Of a DNA stretch of 64,000 nt, positions 45,193 to 56,294 are shown piece by piece. The DNA lies in assembly GCA_027604705.1 (NCBI GenBank), contig JADHYV010000001.1, positions 930,001 through 994,000 of the forward strand, in the 5' to 3' direction. How positions within the stretch are numbered: the stretch's first letter is position 1; each line of letters opens with the position of its first letter. The stretch is from Allomyces arbusculus (Eukaryota > Blastocladiomycota > Blastocladiomycetes > Blastocladiales > Blastocladiaceae). Under the pieces are notes generated by a model. It saw nothing but the letters and a program-made list of their open reading frames with translations. It was not told the DNA's origin and made no database searches. The translations under genes and the position numbers were made by a program.

Positions 45193-48100
45193 GGTGCCGG
45201 TGCGCGTGGGAAGGGTCGTGGAGGGAATGAGAGTGCAGGGACTTGCAGATGCGAGGGAGAGCGAGCGGAGAGCGGCGCGAGGTGGGGAGCGCAACAGCGG
45301 CGAGCGGGAGCGGGTCCAACGGTGCGGTCAAATCGGAACGCGGTCGGAGAGACGTCAACGGCGAGAAACGCGACTGGGTCAAGCGCAAACGAAATCGACA
45401 CGGGTCAGGACGACAGCGACGTTAAGTCAGTGTCCGCGAGCCGTTGGTGCGCAAATAGGCGGTCCGCGCCGAGCGTCGTCACGTCACGCGGTCACGTCGC
45501 GTTGCGTCGGTCGGTTGCAGCAAGTCGCGTCGGCAAAGTAGGTCCGTGCCGTCGAGCTCCAGAACGGGGGCGTTTGGCGACGTTGGCGGCGGTCGGCGAG
45601 CGCTCACGCGCCGTTCCTGTTTGACGCCTCTCACGGCAGGGCCACAAGTCGTCGGCGCGCGTCGTTCAGGTGCGTGCAGCGGGGGAGCGGAGCGTCGTCG
45701 AGAGCTGAACCGAAGGCCTGGTCCGGGTTGCTCGGTCGGCGATGGTTGCCAAACCAAAGGCAGGGGACTCGATCCCCGTGGGCGGCAGGCGACTCCGGGC
45801 GACGCCTTTCAAAAACTCGAGACACAGGCAGGTGAGCGTCGCACAGGAGAGTATGTGCGGCCGGCCTCGCCTTCGGGCAAATGAACAGTCGTCGCCAACT
45901 GGCTACTGCGAGTGATGCGTTCGCGCGGCCCGGTCCAAGATCTTGGACCCGTCGATTACCGCGTGGCAGCGTCGCTCGAGTTGCTGCTGTTGGTGCCGGT
46001 CCCGCTGGCGTGGAGCGAGATGGTGCTTGCTGCGATGGAAATGGTGGTGGGCGTCGAGGTTGCTGGTGCACAAGAACCCGCAATGCCGGCGCCGTGGTCC
46101 ATACACTGTCGAGTCGGGCGGCACGGGCACAGCTTGCGGCAAGTAGCAGCCGCCGCGAGTGGGTGTGGGGCGTGTGGGGTCGGTGGTGCCGGACCAGCAG
46201 CAGTCCAGCCGTGCTCTCGTGCTTCGCGACGGCGTGGGTTGTCGTCGGGATGGCCGGCCGGCCCACGCCTGTTCATGAACTCCGCGAAGATGGCGCGCTT
46301 CAAGGAAAAACGAACGCCACGATCACCCAGTTGCTCTGGAACGCGCCGTCGAGTCGCGCCAACACGCTACAAATCAATCAATGACGCAAATACGCAATTA
46401 TTGCAACCATTTCAAGACAGAAGCACCGCCGAGCAGCACTGCGAATCTCGACCCAAGACAGCGGCGGGCCAACACCAAGGCAGCGGCGGGTCAACACCAA
46501 GGCAGCGGCAGGCCAACTTGACATTGCGCGGCATTCTTGATAATCCGCGACGTTGGAGCCGCTGTCGGCGCCGTGTTGTGATCAGCCCTCCTCCTCCCCT
46601 CATCATTGGTCTCACGCAGGCATCATGGACATGCGTGACATGGTGCTCTTTTCATCCCACACGCGGCGGCTCCTGTTTGAGGAGTGATATTTCACCATAG
46701 CGGGCCATGGAGGCCATGGCGAGGCGCCAGAATGCATGGCAATTCGTATCGCTTCATCTCGGTTCTCAACCAGACGTAAACCCCTCGGGCGGCGCGCGGC
46801 GTTCTGGAAATTCAACAAGCTCACGGTCTGGTCGATGTTGATCCATGACTGATCCATGGTGGTCACTGGCCGATGCGGCTCCCTCAAGCGTGACGCGGCG
46901 CCCGCGTTCGACAAAATTCTGGCCATGATGAAGTCGCGGATCGGACTGGTCAGCGACTGCTCGACGTGCAATCGGCTCGTTCAATCAAGTTGGGCGTGTT
47001 GGTCGTCGTCGTGCTCGCAGCGAGAGTTCCCTTGATAAGTGTCGGAGTGGTCGCGAATGGGGTGGTACTCTGCGCGTCAGCTGGCATGGCCGGCCGTGGT
47101 CGGTTGGAGGGTGGAGGTCTTGGCTGTCCGCAACGTGCAAGTGGTGCACCTCGTGCGTCCGCTCCCAGTTCATCACTGCACGGATCGACGGTTGCCACAC
47201 GGGGCCTCTGCAGGACGTGCTGCGCGCCTTGTTTGCGCGGCGGGGCGGACAAAGTAGTGGATCCGGCGTGCGCATGTGCCGAAGGCTGCGGGCACGCGCA
47301 AATGCAAGCTGAACAGCCCACTCACTTCGGTCGCAACGTGGTCGATTTGATACTTCCTGATGAACACCTTTTACACGCGGGAACGTGGTGCACCTGCGCA
47401 TGTCCTTGACTCAATTGACCAGCTCTGCACCGAGAGCGCGTAGGATTTCCGTCCCTCCACAGCCAACGGCGCGCGCGGGCCCGGCCGGAACCAGGTCTGT
47501 GCACCGAACAGCCGCGGTACGGCACGGCCCTCGTATTGGCCCGACCTGGACGCCGGAGCCGCAGGCGTAACGCGCTCTCTAGCGCGGCGATGCCGGCCGG
47601 AGAGTCCGGCCAAAGCGGACTGCATGGAGGAGAATTAGTCGTGTGGCCCGAACTATCCGCGTGATGGCTGGCGACCCGCTGGTTTATCAATCCTCCGCGA
47701 TTGTTCAAGCTTGACCTTTGAGCGCCGCCGAGCGCGCGCCCGCGCGCGCCTCCAAGAAGGATTCAGACGTAGCGTTTGAACAACGCTGGCAAAACGTGCG
47801 GTAATCGCCGTTGATCAAGCCTGGCCAACTCGTCTCAACCGTTACATTGTCGGCTCCACTCGAGGGAAGGAAGTGGCGTGTCGGCACACACGGCCGGGTT
47901 GTTCACTCGAATACGTGGTTCGACCGCGGTGCTCAGCTTCGCCCCTCGTTCTTGATCACCTTCCCTGTTGCTGGACCGGCCCACGCCCGCCCCCCTCCAC
48001 GCACGTTCGGGCGCCCCATGCTGCTCCATGGAAGGCGCCTCGATCCAATCTCACTCGACTCAACCAGTTGGTGTGTGCGCGTGCATGTGCCTGCTGGAGA

Positions 48101-48193
48101 ACGATTCAACCGACTTTCGCGGCGGGGCCATCGATGCACGCCGGCGCCCGCGCCTGCGCTGCGTTCCTTGGTTAACCCGGGTACAAAAGGACG
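45193..48193. other. Gene-poor 3-kb gap
   Basis: I find no gene that I can support here. Open frames up to about 260 codons overlap on both strands, without domains, sensible starts or splice logic. Weak candidates are a minus-strand frame at 46612-46971 (119 codons, non-ATG start) and a plus-strand hydrophobic then Cys-rich frame at 46966-47409 (GTG start). A short tandem repeat lies at 46456-46517. The region should contain the G-alpha promoter and that of the 421-residue orphan gene. Confidence 0.55.
46456..46517. repeat. Short tandem repeat, about three units of 21-22 bp
   Basis: The unit is approximately GGCAGCGGCGGGTCAACACCAA. The second copy follows the first without a gap and the third is truncated with a GCAGGCCAAC variant. 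Confidence 0.7.
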
Positions 48194-49459
48194 ATGCCCC
48201 CTCGCTCTCCGGGTCGTCCTCCAAGCCGAGCAGGTCGATCACCAATCCGCACCACCACCACCATGCCCATCTCCACGGCCGGCCCATCGGCATTCGTCTC
48301 CCACAACACGGCTGCGGCCTTCATGGCTGCTGGCCTTGCCGTTCCCACCCCGCACCATCGCCGCTTGGCACCGGCTCGTCAAGCCTCGAGGACGGGCAGC
48401 CGATCGGCGCCATCGGCTTCAGACGCCGAGTCGTCAGCGTCGTCGTTATCTGCGGCAGCTGCCGGCTCGCCCGCCCCGCATGCGCATCTCTTCAACATCA
48501 AGCTGGGCAAACTGCACGGCTCCGAGTCAACTTCAGCGTTCCGGCACTTTGTCGCTGCTGCATCTCCCGCGGCCGTGGCCCTGGATCTCGCGATTGCCGA
48601 GGGCAGCTGCGACCCGGCGCACGATCAAGCTGGTCTGGTCCCGCCTGTCACGGTGCTCAAGACGTCGTTCCGGTCCGCGTCGCTCAGGCACCAAGACGTG
48701 GACCCGTGGGTCGGTGTTCCGAACCGCGCTGCCGTCGTCGTGATCCCGGACTCGGCCGTGCGCGCTGCGACCCGGGACGCGAGCAACAGCACCGGTGGCA
48801 ACAGCTTCAGTCCAAGGTCGCTTATGAGCGCATCACACCTGATCGACCCAGAATTCCCGCTCGAGTGCCTGGCGACGCCGCCGCCGCGTTACGATGCGCG
48901 GCACAGCGACATGGACGTCTCAGACCTGTCTGACTCGGACCAGACGAGTTTGTGCGAGGCGACCGTCGCGATGCACTTGACGTCGCCGCCCAAGTACCAC
49001 GCGCGCACGCCGTCGGCCCCCTTGCCCAAGACGCCGCGCAGCAGCAGCAGCAGCGACCGCCCCGTCTCGACGGACCCGTTTGCGCTCGGCATTGTGCGGC
49101 TCACGACGCTGCACATTGACGGCCACGCCGAGATTGAGCACCACGTGCAGTTCAGCGACGCCGACGAGACCGCGGCCCCACGCACGCGGCTCGCCGAGTA
49201 CCCGGGCGTCTTTGAGCGTGTTGTTCGCGCCGCGGCGCTCGCCCTGCGCAAGAAATTCTCGACGGGGCCCAACGACCCCATGGGTCACCAGTTGCTCGTA
49301 CACGTGCGCGCCGACGACTTGCCGCGGCGGCTCGCGCTCAAGTCGCTCGGGCTCGCGATCGCGACCGAGTACGCGGACCCGCGCGGCGCCGCAGACGTGG
49401 CGTGGTTTGTCTATGCGATCGACCTTGAAACGTTTTTCGACGAGCAGCAACGTGTTTGA
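48194..49459 (+). CDS. Orphan intronless protein
   Basis: A single open frame of 421 residues whose composition and codon use resemble neighbouring genes, with no overlapping alternative. The first 110 residues are Pro/Ser/Ala/Arg-rich. Residues about 115-190 form an Ala/Val/Leu-rich patch (FRHFVAAASPAAVALDLAIAEG; RAAVVVIPDSAVRAA), followed by a Ser/Thr/Pro-rich linker with an SSSSSD run. The last 130 residues look folded: FALGIVRLTTLHIDGHAEIEHHVQF, VFERVVRAAALALRKKF, HQLLVHVRADDLPRRLALKSLGLAI and DVAWFVYAIDLETFFDEQQ. I do not recognise the fold. A second ATG at 48263 in a good context could be the true start, which would remove 23 residues. Confidence 0.7.
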   Translation: MPPRSPGRPPSRAGRSPIRTTTTMPISTAGPSAFVSHNTAAAFMAAGLAVPTPHHRRLAPARQASRTGSRSAPSASDAESSASSLSAAAAGSPAPHAHLFNIKLGKLHGSESTSAFRHFVAAASPAAVALDLAIAEGSCDPAHDQAGLVPPVTVLKTSFRSASLRHQDVDPWVGVPNRAAVVVIPDSAVRAATRDASNSTGGNSFSPRSLMSASHLIDPEFPLECLATPPPRYDARHSDMDVSDLSDSDQTSLCEATVAMHLTSPPKYHARTPSAPLPKTPRSSSSSDRPVSTDPFALGIVRLTTLHIDGHAEIEHHVQFSDADETAAPRTRLAEYPGVFERVVRAAALALRKKFSTGPNDPMGHQLLVHVRADDLPRRLALKSLGLAIATEYADPRGAADVAWFVYAIDLETFFDEQQRV

Positions 49460-50012
49460 TCAGGTCGGGTCGGTGTTCTTGTTCTTGTTGTGGATGCACG
49501 CCACCACTTGCACGGATCTCGCGCTGGTCGAGGCCTGTCGCCGTGCTTGAGTACGCCCACCATGCGTTGTACATTTTGTCCCCTTGTGCATGCCGGCCTC
49601 CCTGTGCATTGTTTATAGTCTTTTGTTGCTTCGTTTTGCTCGCCCTTGCTTGTCCCACGGGAGTCGCGAGGAAACAAACGTGCCGGATCGCTACCGCGTC
49701 TTTTTACCGTTATTTGGAGTGTGATTTCATTTACCTTAAGTTTGATAATATTGTCTTTTCGTTGTTGCATCTTGTTTCTTTGTCGTCCATTTGCACTGCA
49801 CGCGCGTTCAGGATGCTCCAAGCTGTCCACGCACGTCGACACGCCAACCAACTTGGATGCGACCAGAGTGCTCCGATCCACCTACCAGCACGCGTACCTC
49901 TCTCGATCCTGCACGACCATATCGCCTAAAAAAAAAAATGCATTCTATCTAGTCCATCACCCTTCGCCTTCGCGCGCGACCCAAGTCTCCACCTCACAAA
50001 GTTGCCCAGCCA
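49460..50012. other. Convergent 3' region
   Basis: This is 550 bp between convergent genes, noticeably T-rich at 49600-49800, consistent with the 3' UTR of the plus-strand orphan gene. An A-run occurs at 49929-49939. Confidence 0.5.
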
Positions 50013-51573
50013 TCAGTCCTGGATCTCCTCGAGCGTGCGGCGCACCTCGGTCCACGTATCGAGTCCCGACGTGCCGCGCACTGCCGACTCGAGGTTGCTC
50101 GGCAAATTCCCGGTGCCGGCAATCAGCACGAGCGGGGCCAGGAATTGGACGAGCGCTGTACGGCACCGTTCCGGGATCTGGTCGCCGTTGGCCGCGTCGT
50201 TGTGCGCCATGACCATGCGGCTAAGAAAAAGGGGGGGGGGGGGGGGGAAGGTGAGTGAGGGTGTCGGCTGATGGGGATGATGATAGGGATGGGCCGGTAA
50301 TCGTACTGGATCCCGCCGAGAATCAGGTTGTCGAACGTGAGCGGGCGCGCGAGATCCTTAACGAGAATGTAGTCTAACAACGCATCAAGAACGTGAGCGC
50401 GCTGCGCAAGCGTCGTTCAAACCGGCACCATGATCCACGCACCCCATTTGAACGCATCTACAAACGCGATATCCATATCGGCCAGCACGCTCAAATGCAG
50501 CAAGACAAACAGACACACGGCCTTGGCCTCGTCCGCGCCAAGCGCGCGGCCGTCCCGCAACCGATCCCGGACACTGCCCGCGTAGAGCTGCGTCACGAGC
50601 ACCGCATCCCCCGCGCCAGTGACCACATCGAGCACGGCGGCCAGCGTCGTGTTGAGTCCGAGCTCGCACGCGGTGCGGAAGACGTCGCGCTGCCGCTCGG
50701 CCTCGGCGGTCGAGGTCACTGAAATCACCACGTCTTGCCCGGCAAAGTCGCCGTGCAGCGGGTGCGCCACGTAGAGGATGCGTCGCGTGTGGGGCGAGAG
50801 AGGGCGGAGGACGGTGAAGTGCGTCGACCACCAGGTTTGGGTGGGGAGCATAGAAGCGGGCGGGTGGGAGGTGGGCGAGGAGGGGCGGGTGTTCGACGTG
50901 TCGTCGGTGCCGGGCAGGATCATGGCGTCGGCAACGGCGGCGAGGAGCGATGATGGCGAGGTGGGGACCAACGGAGCCGACGCGTTGCCGCACAGGTTGA
51001 CGTGCACCGTGTAGCCGCCGTTCGAATCCGAGAGCAACGACTGGGACGACGGTTTCGCGGCCATCAGGATCCCCGAATCGCGCAAGGAGACAGGCGTGTC
51101 GCGCTGATCGACAGCGACTGGAGGACCATTTTCAATGTCAGTTTCTGGCAACACACAAGCATGAGGGAACGGCGTGCCATACCAAACGCTGCACGAGCCG
51201 GCATGGTTGCGAGCGCCGGCGTCGACGGATCCTGATTCTCGATCTCAACCACATTGCTCGACGTCGACGCGATCACCAAGTGGTTGCTCTTCTTCTCGCG
51301 CGCGGGCTGGACGTCGACCTCGATCTGCAGCCGGTGCTTGAGGTCACGATGCTCGCTGAACGACCCCATCATCACCTCGGCGAGCGCCAGCGGCAGCACA
51401 AAAATGATGGTGAGCGGCACCATGAGCACGCCATTCAGCACCATCTTGACGGTGGCAATCCGGTCGGCGCCGGGCCCAGCGCGCGCCGTGGGTGGTGGAG
51501 ACGGACAAAACCCAAACGTTGGCGGCGAGCGATCGTCGCTGCGATCGGTTGAGGCCGGCCAGGCGCCCGACAT
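50013..51573 (-). CDS. Membrane-anchored protein with a possible pseudokinase domain
   Basis: Four inferred exons on the minus strand, 51183-51573, 50443-51144, 50307-50373 and 50013-50220, give about 455 residues. One membrane helix lies near residues 48-72 (MVLNGVLMVPLTIIFVLPLALAEVMM). Downstream, LVTQLYAGSVRDRLRDGRALGADEAKAVCLFVLLHLSVLADMDIAFVDAFKWDYILVKDLARPL follows the pattern of a protein-kinase C-lobe (hinge, alpha-D, alpha-E, catalytic loop). However, HRD is replaced by FVD and no DFG is clear. This is a pattern match by eye. The first intron is the weakest call: GTATGG...CCAG is only 38 nt, and a GTGCAG donor upstream would make it 50 nt and drop four residues. Intron 3 carries a long C-run before its acceptor. 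Confidence 0.65.
50231..50249 (-). repeat. Poly(C) tract before a 3' splice site
   Basis: A run of about 18 G on the plus strand, poly(C) in the sense of the gene, precedes TTTTTCTTAG, the acceptor of exon 4 of the membrane-anchored gene. It forms part of an extreme polypyrimidine tract. Confidence 0.8.
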
Positions 51574-51955
51574 GGTGGAGAGAGGGAATTTGCGAAGGGA
51601 AGTGCGTCGACCGAATGCCGCGTCGTCTATGGAGTTGCGAGCGCGAAAAGAGCGGGGATTCGGCGGGGCGCGGGCGCGCGCGTGGTCGGTGCTCGGCACA
51701 CTTGTTTCGATCGAGAGAAAAAACGATATTGCGTGCAGTTGCGAGCGGAGAGAAGCACTCGAGTGGAGAGAAGCACTCGCTTGGGGCAATGTCGCTTTCA
51801 TCGTCGACGACCTCAAAATCTGCATGTCAACGCGTCATGTTCGCTCACCTGACCAAGTCGCATTGTCCCGCACCTGTCTCCACTTCCACTTTTTCGGCGT
51901 TGTGATCAACGGCCGCCGCGGCGCGACATCAAGTCAAATTACGAGCTGCAGCAAT
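51574..51955. other. Divergent promoter between the pseudokinase-like gene and URB2
   Basis: This is 380 bp. The minus-strand frame stays open for about 84 codons upstream of the chosen start, but the sequence there is Ser/Arg-rich and may simply be leader. A short direct repeat (GAGAGAAGCACTCG) occurs at about 51749-51780. Confidence 0.5.
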
Positions 51956-54900
51956 ATGGCCGAGGAACTGACCAAGGCGCTCAAATCGAGTGCGGTGCCG
52001 GCCGCCGAAAAGCTGGCCCTGGCCCAGCACGCGTTCCGCGACGCGACCGTCCGGATCCCGCACAAGGCTGACGTGCTCGCCGATTGGACCATCAACGCCA
52101 TCTTGAAGTCGCGTACATGGGAGCAGAAATCGTATGTTCCGAGGCGATTCAAGACATCAATTTCGACAGACGCTCAGTTCTTACACGGCCTCGACCACTT
52201 CTCAGATTGGGCGAGACGCCGCTGCTCGCGCCCGTCTACTGGACGCTCTTAAGCGACATTCTCGCGTCACCCAGCTTAGCTGCGTCCAACTTGTCCACCA
52301 TCAAGGCACCGCTCTTTCAAGTCTTTCCCGCGTTCATCGCGTCATGCTCGACAATCAACGGCCCCGACGCCGACACGATGCGCGCGCTCACCGACGCCGT
52401 CGTGACCGCGTACCGTCGCGTTGCCGTCACCTTGGAAAAGTCGCCCAAGGTGTCGCTCGAGGCATGGGCCAGTCTCATCCGCAACGCCATCAAGGCCACC
52501 GCCGTCGCATCCGTTCTGGTGACGCTGGCTCAGCCATTTCTCGATTCGCTTGCTCATGTCCTGGAGCTGAGCGCGCAGCCCAAAAAGAACGTTGGTGTCG
52601 TGTGCTCGTTGCTCTCCGAGCTCGCGTTTGCGTCTCGGCATGGCATGGACACGTCGGTTAAGGCCATTTTGACGGCGGGGCTCTTTTCCATGGAGCTCGT
52701 CCAAGAAGTGGCCACGTCGTGCGCGCAGTATGTGGATCACATTGCGCCCGTGGCATCGCAGCCCACCAACAAACGCGTGCGGCCGTCGACCTCGGCGAGC
52801 AAGGCCCCTGTGATCGTGTTCCCTGAACTGGCCAAGGCGATTCGTGCGCTGAACATTGACGGTGCGATATCAGCTCTTCTCCTCCCTGTGAGATCAGGGT
52901 TTGCCCTGACCCCAAGTTGTCCACCCGGCAGATTTGACGACGCTTACCCCTATTATCTTTGCGCTCACGGTCACCAAGCTGACCGAGGCCAACGCGGCCA
53001 TCAGCACTCTGCACCTGTTCGCCGCCTACATTGCGTATGTCGACTTGATCCCGTCCGAGCACCCGGACCGCTACATTCTCCAGAGTCAGTTCCTCGCCGT
53101 TCTGATTGACCAGGGCAAGCTGCGGATGACCGACGATCGCGACGATTGGATGGCGACGACGTTGGCGCAGTCGCTCTTGATCAACGACGACACGGCCGTC
53201 AAGCAGCACGACCACTTGGCTGTTGCCGCAGTGGAACGGTTTGTCATGTGTGGTCGTCTCGGGATCAAGGTCGTCGACATGGTGCTTCCACCTGTTGTCC
53301 AAATCGTTGCGCATCTTGCCAACCAGCGCCATTGCCGCACGGCTGCTCTGGTTGCCGACTTGATCGACTTGTACGCGCAGTCGCGCGCCCTGAACGTGCT
53401 CGTCGAGGCCCTGGCCCAGGTCGGCAACCTCGTTGCAAACCGCGCAGTTTTGCTCGCCGACTCGACGGTGCTCGACCGGTTTGCCGAGGCCATGGTCGAC
53501 TTACCGACCGCGTCCTGGTTCACAATTTTCGACGCCTTGTTCGGCGTCCAGAAGGCCACGACCGATGCGACGGCCTCACTCATCATTGCCGCTTACCTGC
53601 ACGTTCTGCTCGATGCTATCCCGCTGTCGCCCGCGTTCCAAGAGCAGCGTCAGCGTTTGGCCGAGACCGTGTTGCAGCATGTCCAGAGCCAGTTTGGGCC
53701 CGCTGCGATTCATTTGCATCTGCAAGCTATCGATACGCTCGTCGAGTACCGCGAACTCCTGCTCGCAGATGAAGCAATGCTCACGGCATTGGCTCAGCGC
53801 GCCGTCGGCGAGGCGCCATGGATTGGTGCGGCCGTCGTCTTGCAAACGACTGATTTGATTGGCTCGGCTGGTGCCATGGTGCCGCTCATTGAAGCGGCTG
53901 TGGGCGCGTTCTCCGTTGAGGACCTGCCCACGGCCGAGTCGTGGTCGGGAGTCTTGTGGGAGGTGGATGCGCCGCAGTACATGGTGTACTGGTGGATGAC
54001 GCTCGTTCAGTTTTTTGACCAGCTTGGGTACGTGAATCCCGCTAATGTTACATTTGCTGTCGAAACCGTGTTCTAAATTTGCCCGTGTTTCCCCACCCAG
54101 CCATTCGACAACTGCGTCGCAGCAGCAAGCTATCGCAGAGCTCTTTGTCACCACGCTCGACCCGACTAGCGTCGGCGCCTCAGCCTTCTCCATGGCGTCC
54201 GTTTCCACCGAAGTGCTTTACTCGGCTATGTTCTATGAACTGTCGTGGCTCCGCCCGCACGTGGTCGAGTACTTCAAGGCGGGCATTACACCGCCCAAAC
54301 TTGAGCTCCTGGTCCATTTCCCAGGCCAGTACTTTGCCAAGTCGGATCGCGACGCGATTGCTGCTCAGGTGGTGGGCCTGTCGACGCACGACGATGCTGT
54401 TCGCTCCAGTATCAAGCAGGTTCTCATTTCGCTCGAGGCGACGCTGGTGCGTGCTGTCCTAGCTCGTCGTTTCGTCTTGTTTTGACTCTTCCAGACTCAC
54501 ACTTGTCGAACTGATTTCTTTCATAGCCCGAGCCGCTGAACCTCCTGACGACCTTTGTCGGTTCTGAGCAGGAACAAGCTGCGACGGACGTGGTCTTGGC
54601 TTACCAGCTCGCTCAAAAGAGCTTGGTCGCGCACAACATTGACGCGCGTCGCCAAGCCGCCCTGCGACTGCTCCGCGACCCGATTTTCCCGTCCGACCCG
54701 CTCTTTGCGCACCGGCTTCTCGCCGACTGGCTCTCGTCCAAAAGCGCGACGGCGCTCCGCGACGACCTCACGCCTGCCATCTTTGCCACCAACGTGACGG
54801 ACCCGCTCGTCCAGCAAGCTCGACCGCTTTTGCAGGCGGCCGTGTCGAATGCCGACATAACGACCGTAGCGCCCAAGTCGTTCCTCGGCTTTTTATCTGC

Positions 54901-56027
54901 GGTCCTCGATTCGGGCGACGAGCTCGACCCGCTTGTCGTTCGTGCGATTGAGCTGCACGCGCAGCACTTGACCGACGCCAACGACCTCAAGGCCGCGGCC
55001 CAGCACCTGCTCGAGTACCCTGTGTCGGCCGCGTCGCTGTCGCACTGGCTTACGCTCGTGCACGTTTACGTCTACAATGCCACGCGGCACCCGCACGCTG
55101 TGAAACAGGTGCTGCGCGCGCTGCTCAAAAAGATTCTCGATGTCGCCGAGCTGGTCGTGTCGGTGGCGCAGTACTGCGCCGTCATGCAGGTGCTGGAGAG
55201 GACGTTGGATCGTGTACGGTTCACCTGCTTTCCTGGCGAGGAGTTGTCTTGGCCATCGGCTCATCGCGTCATTTTTCCGCTTGTAGCTGGGCCGTCTGAC
55301 CGTGCGCGTTGTCTCGCAAGTCCTGCTTGTCGTGTCGCACCTGACGGAGCGGCCCTTCGCCGAGCGCTTCTTTGCGCACATCCCGATCGCGGCCATTCCC
55401 GAGCCCGACCGCGTTGCCATGTTCAACTCTGTCGCGCGCGTCCTGTCGGCAATCTTGCAGCACCAGCGCCGCGCGATCCTCGACTCGCCCGCGATGCTGT
55501 GCATCATGATCAAGGACATGCTGCTCGCGTTCCTGGAGCCCGGCCGGTTCGCGCGCAAGGACGGCACCACCGACGGCGCGACTACCACTGGCACAACCAC
55601 CCTGCCCGTCTCCTTGGGCATGCCTGTCCTGACGGTCTTTGCGCCGCTCCCACTCGCGGCCGCGCAGACCTGGGAACGACTTGTCGCCAGCATCCCGCGT
55701 TTGTCGGCGGCAATGCTCCTGTCGCTCCGTGCAACGTCGTCGGCGCAGCTCGTAAAACCATTTGCCGTGCACGTCGCGCCGATTGTCACGCAGTTTATCC
55801 TCTACCAGACGTTCAATTTGCCGGCGCACCATCCGCGGTTTGGATGGGCGATTGCCGATGCGCGCGTCAAGCAGGTGCTCGTCCAGGGGCTCTATGCGCT
55901 CCTGGACTTGCAACAGCAGCACGACTTGGCGTATTTGCTCCAGGCGGTGCCGAATTCGGCCAAGCAGGCAGTCAAGGAGCTGGTCGCGGATCACGACAAG
56001 TACCACAAGTACCACGGGAAGATTTGA
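51956..56027 (+). CDS. URB2: Ribosome biogenesis protein URB2/NPA2
   Basis: Six exons, 51956-52131, 52206-52861, 52932-54027, 54101-54446, 54527-55213 and 55287-56027, give about 1233 residues, similar to yeast Urb2 (about 1170). The introns are 70-80 nt, with joins in phases 2, 1, 2, 0 and 0. The protein is an all-helical, Ala/Leu-rich array with no catalytic motif. Its C-terminal part is the recognisable URB2 domain, including QFILYQTFNLPAHHPRF, QGLYALLDLQQQHDLAYLLQAVPNSAKQAVKELV and the terminal DHDKYHKYHGKI (family: YKRFHKYKGK-like). Urb2 acts in the nucleolus with Npa1, Dbp6 and Rsa3 in early 60S pre-ribosomes. The next gene on the same strand is another nucleolar 60S factor, though each should have its own promoter. 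The exon 5 donor was chosen as GTACGG; a GTGCTG upstream is possible. Confidence 0.9.
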
Positions 56028-56294
56028 GTGGGGCGGCCGGTCATGGTGTTGGATTTGGTCTGAATGGAAATTTCATTTTTGCGCCACTTTGTAGCTGAGT
56101 CATTCGAAAGGCCAACAAGATCAAGTGTATGGCAACCGCCCTTGCTAGGAAGGTCAACTGGTCATGTGCCATCAGCTGATGCAGTCAACACTGCCTGTAC
56201 AGATCTCTCACGACACCACTCCCAGCGGAAAGCCGTGCCCGTTGGAAACGGCCCAGCCAACCCGTTACCAACCCCCACCCCGCGCACGATCAAG

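Noticed and set aside
46966-47409. Signal-peptide-like then Cys-rich frame resembling a small secreted protein
   Set aside because: Starts at GTG with no nearby upstream ATG, and several other frames on both strands are equally open.
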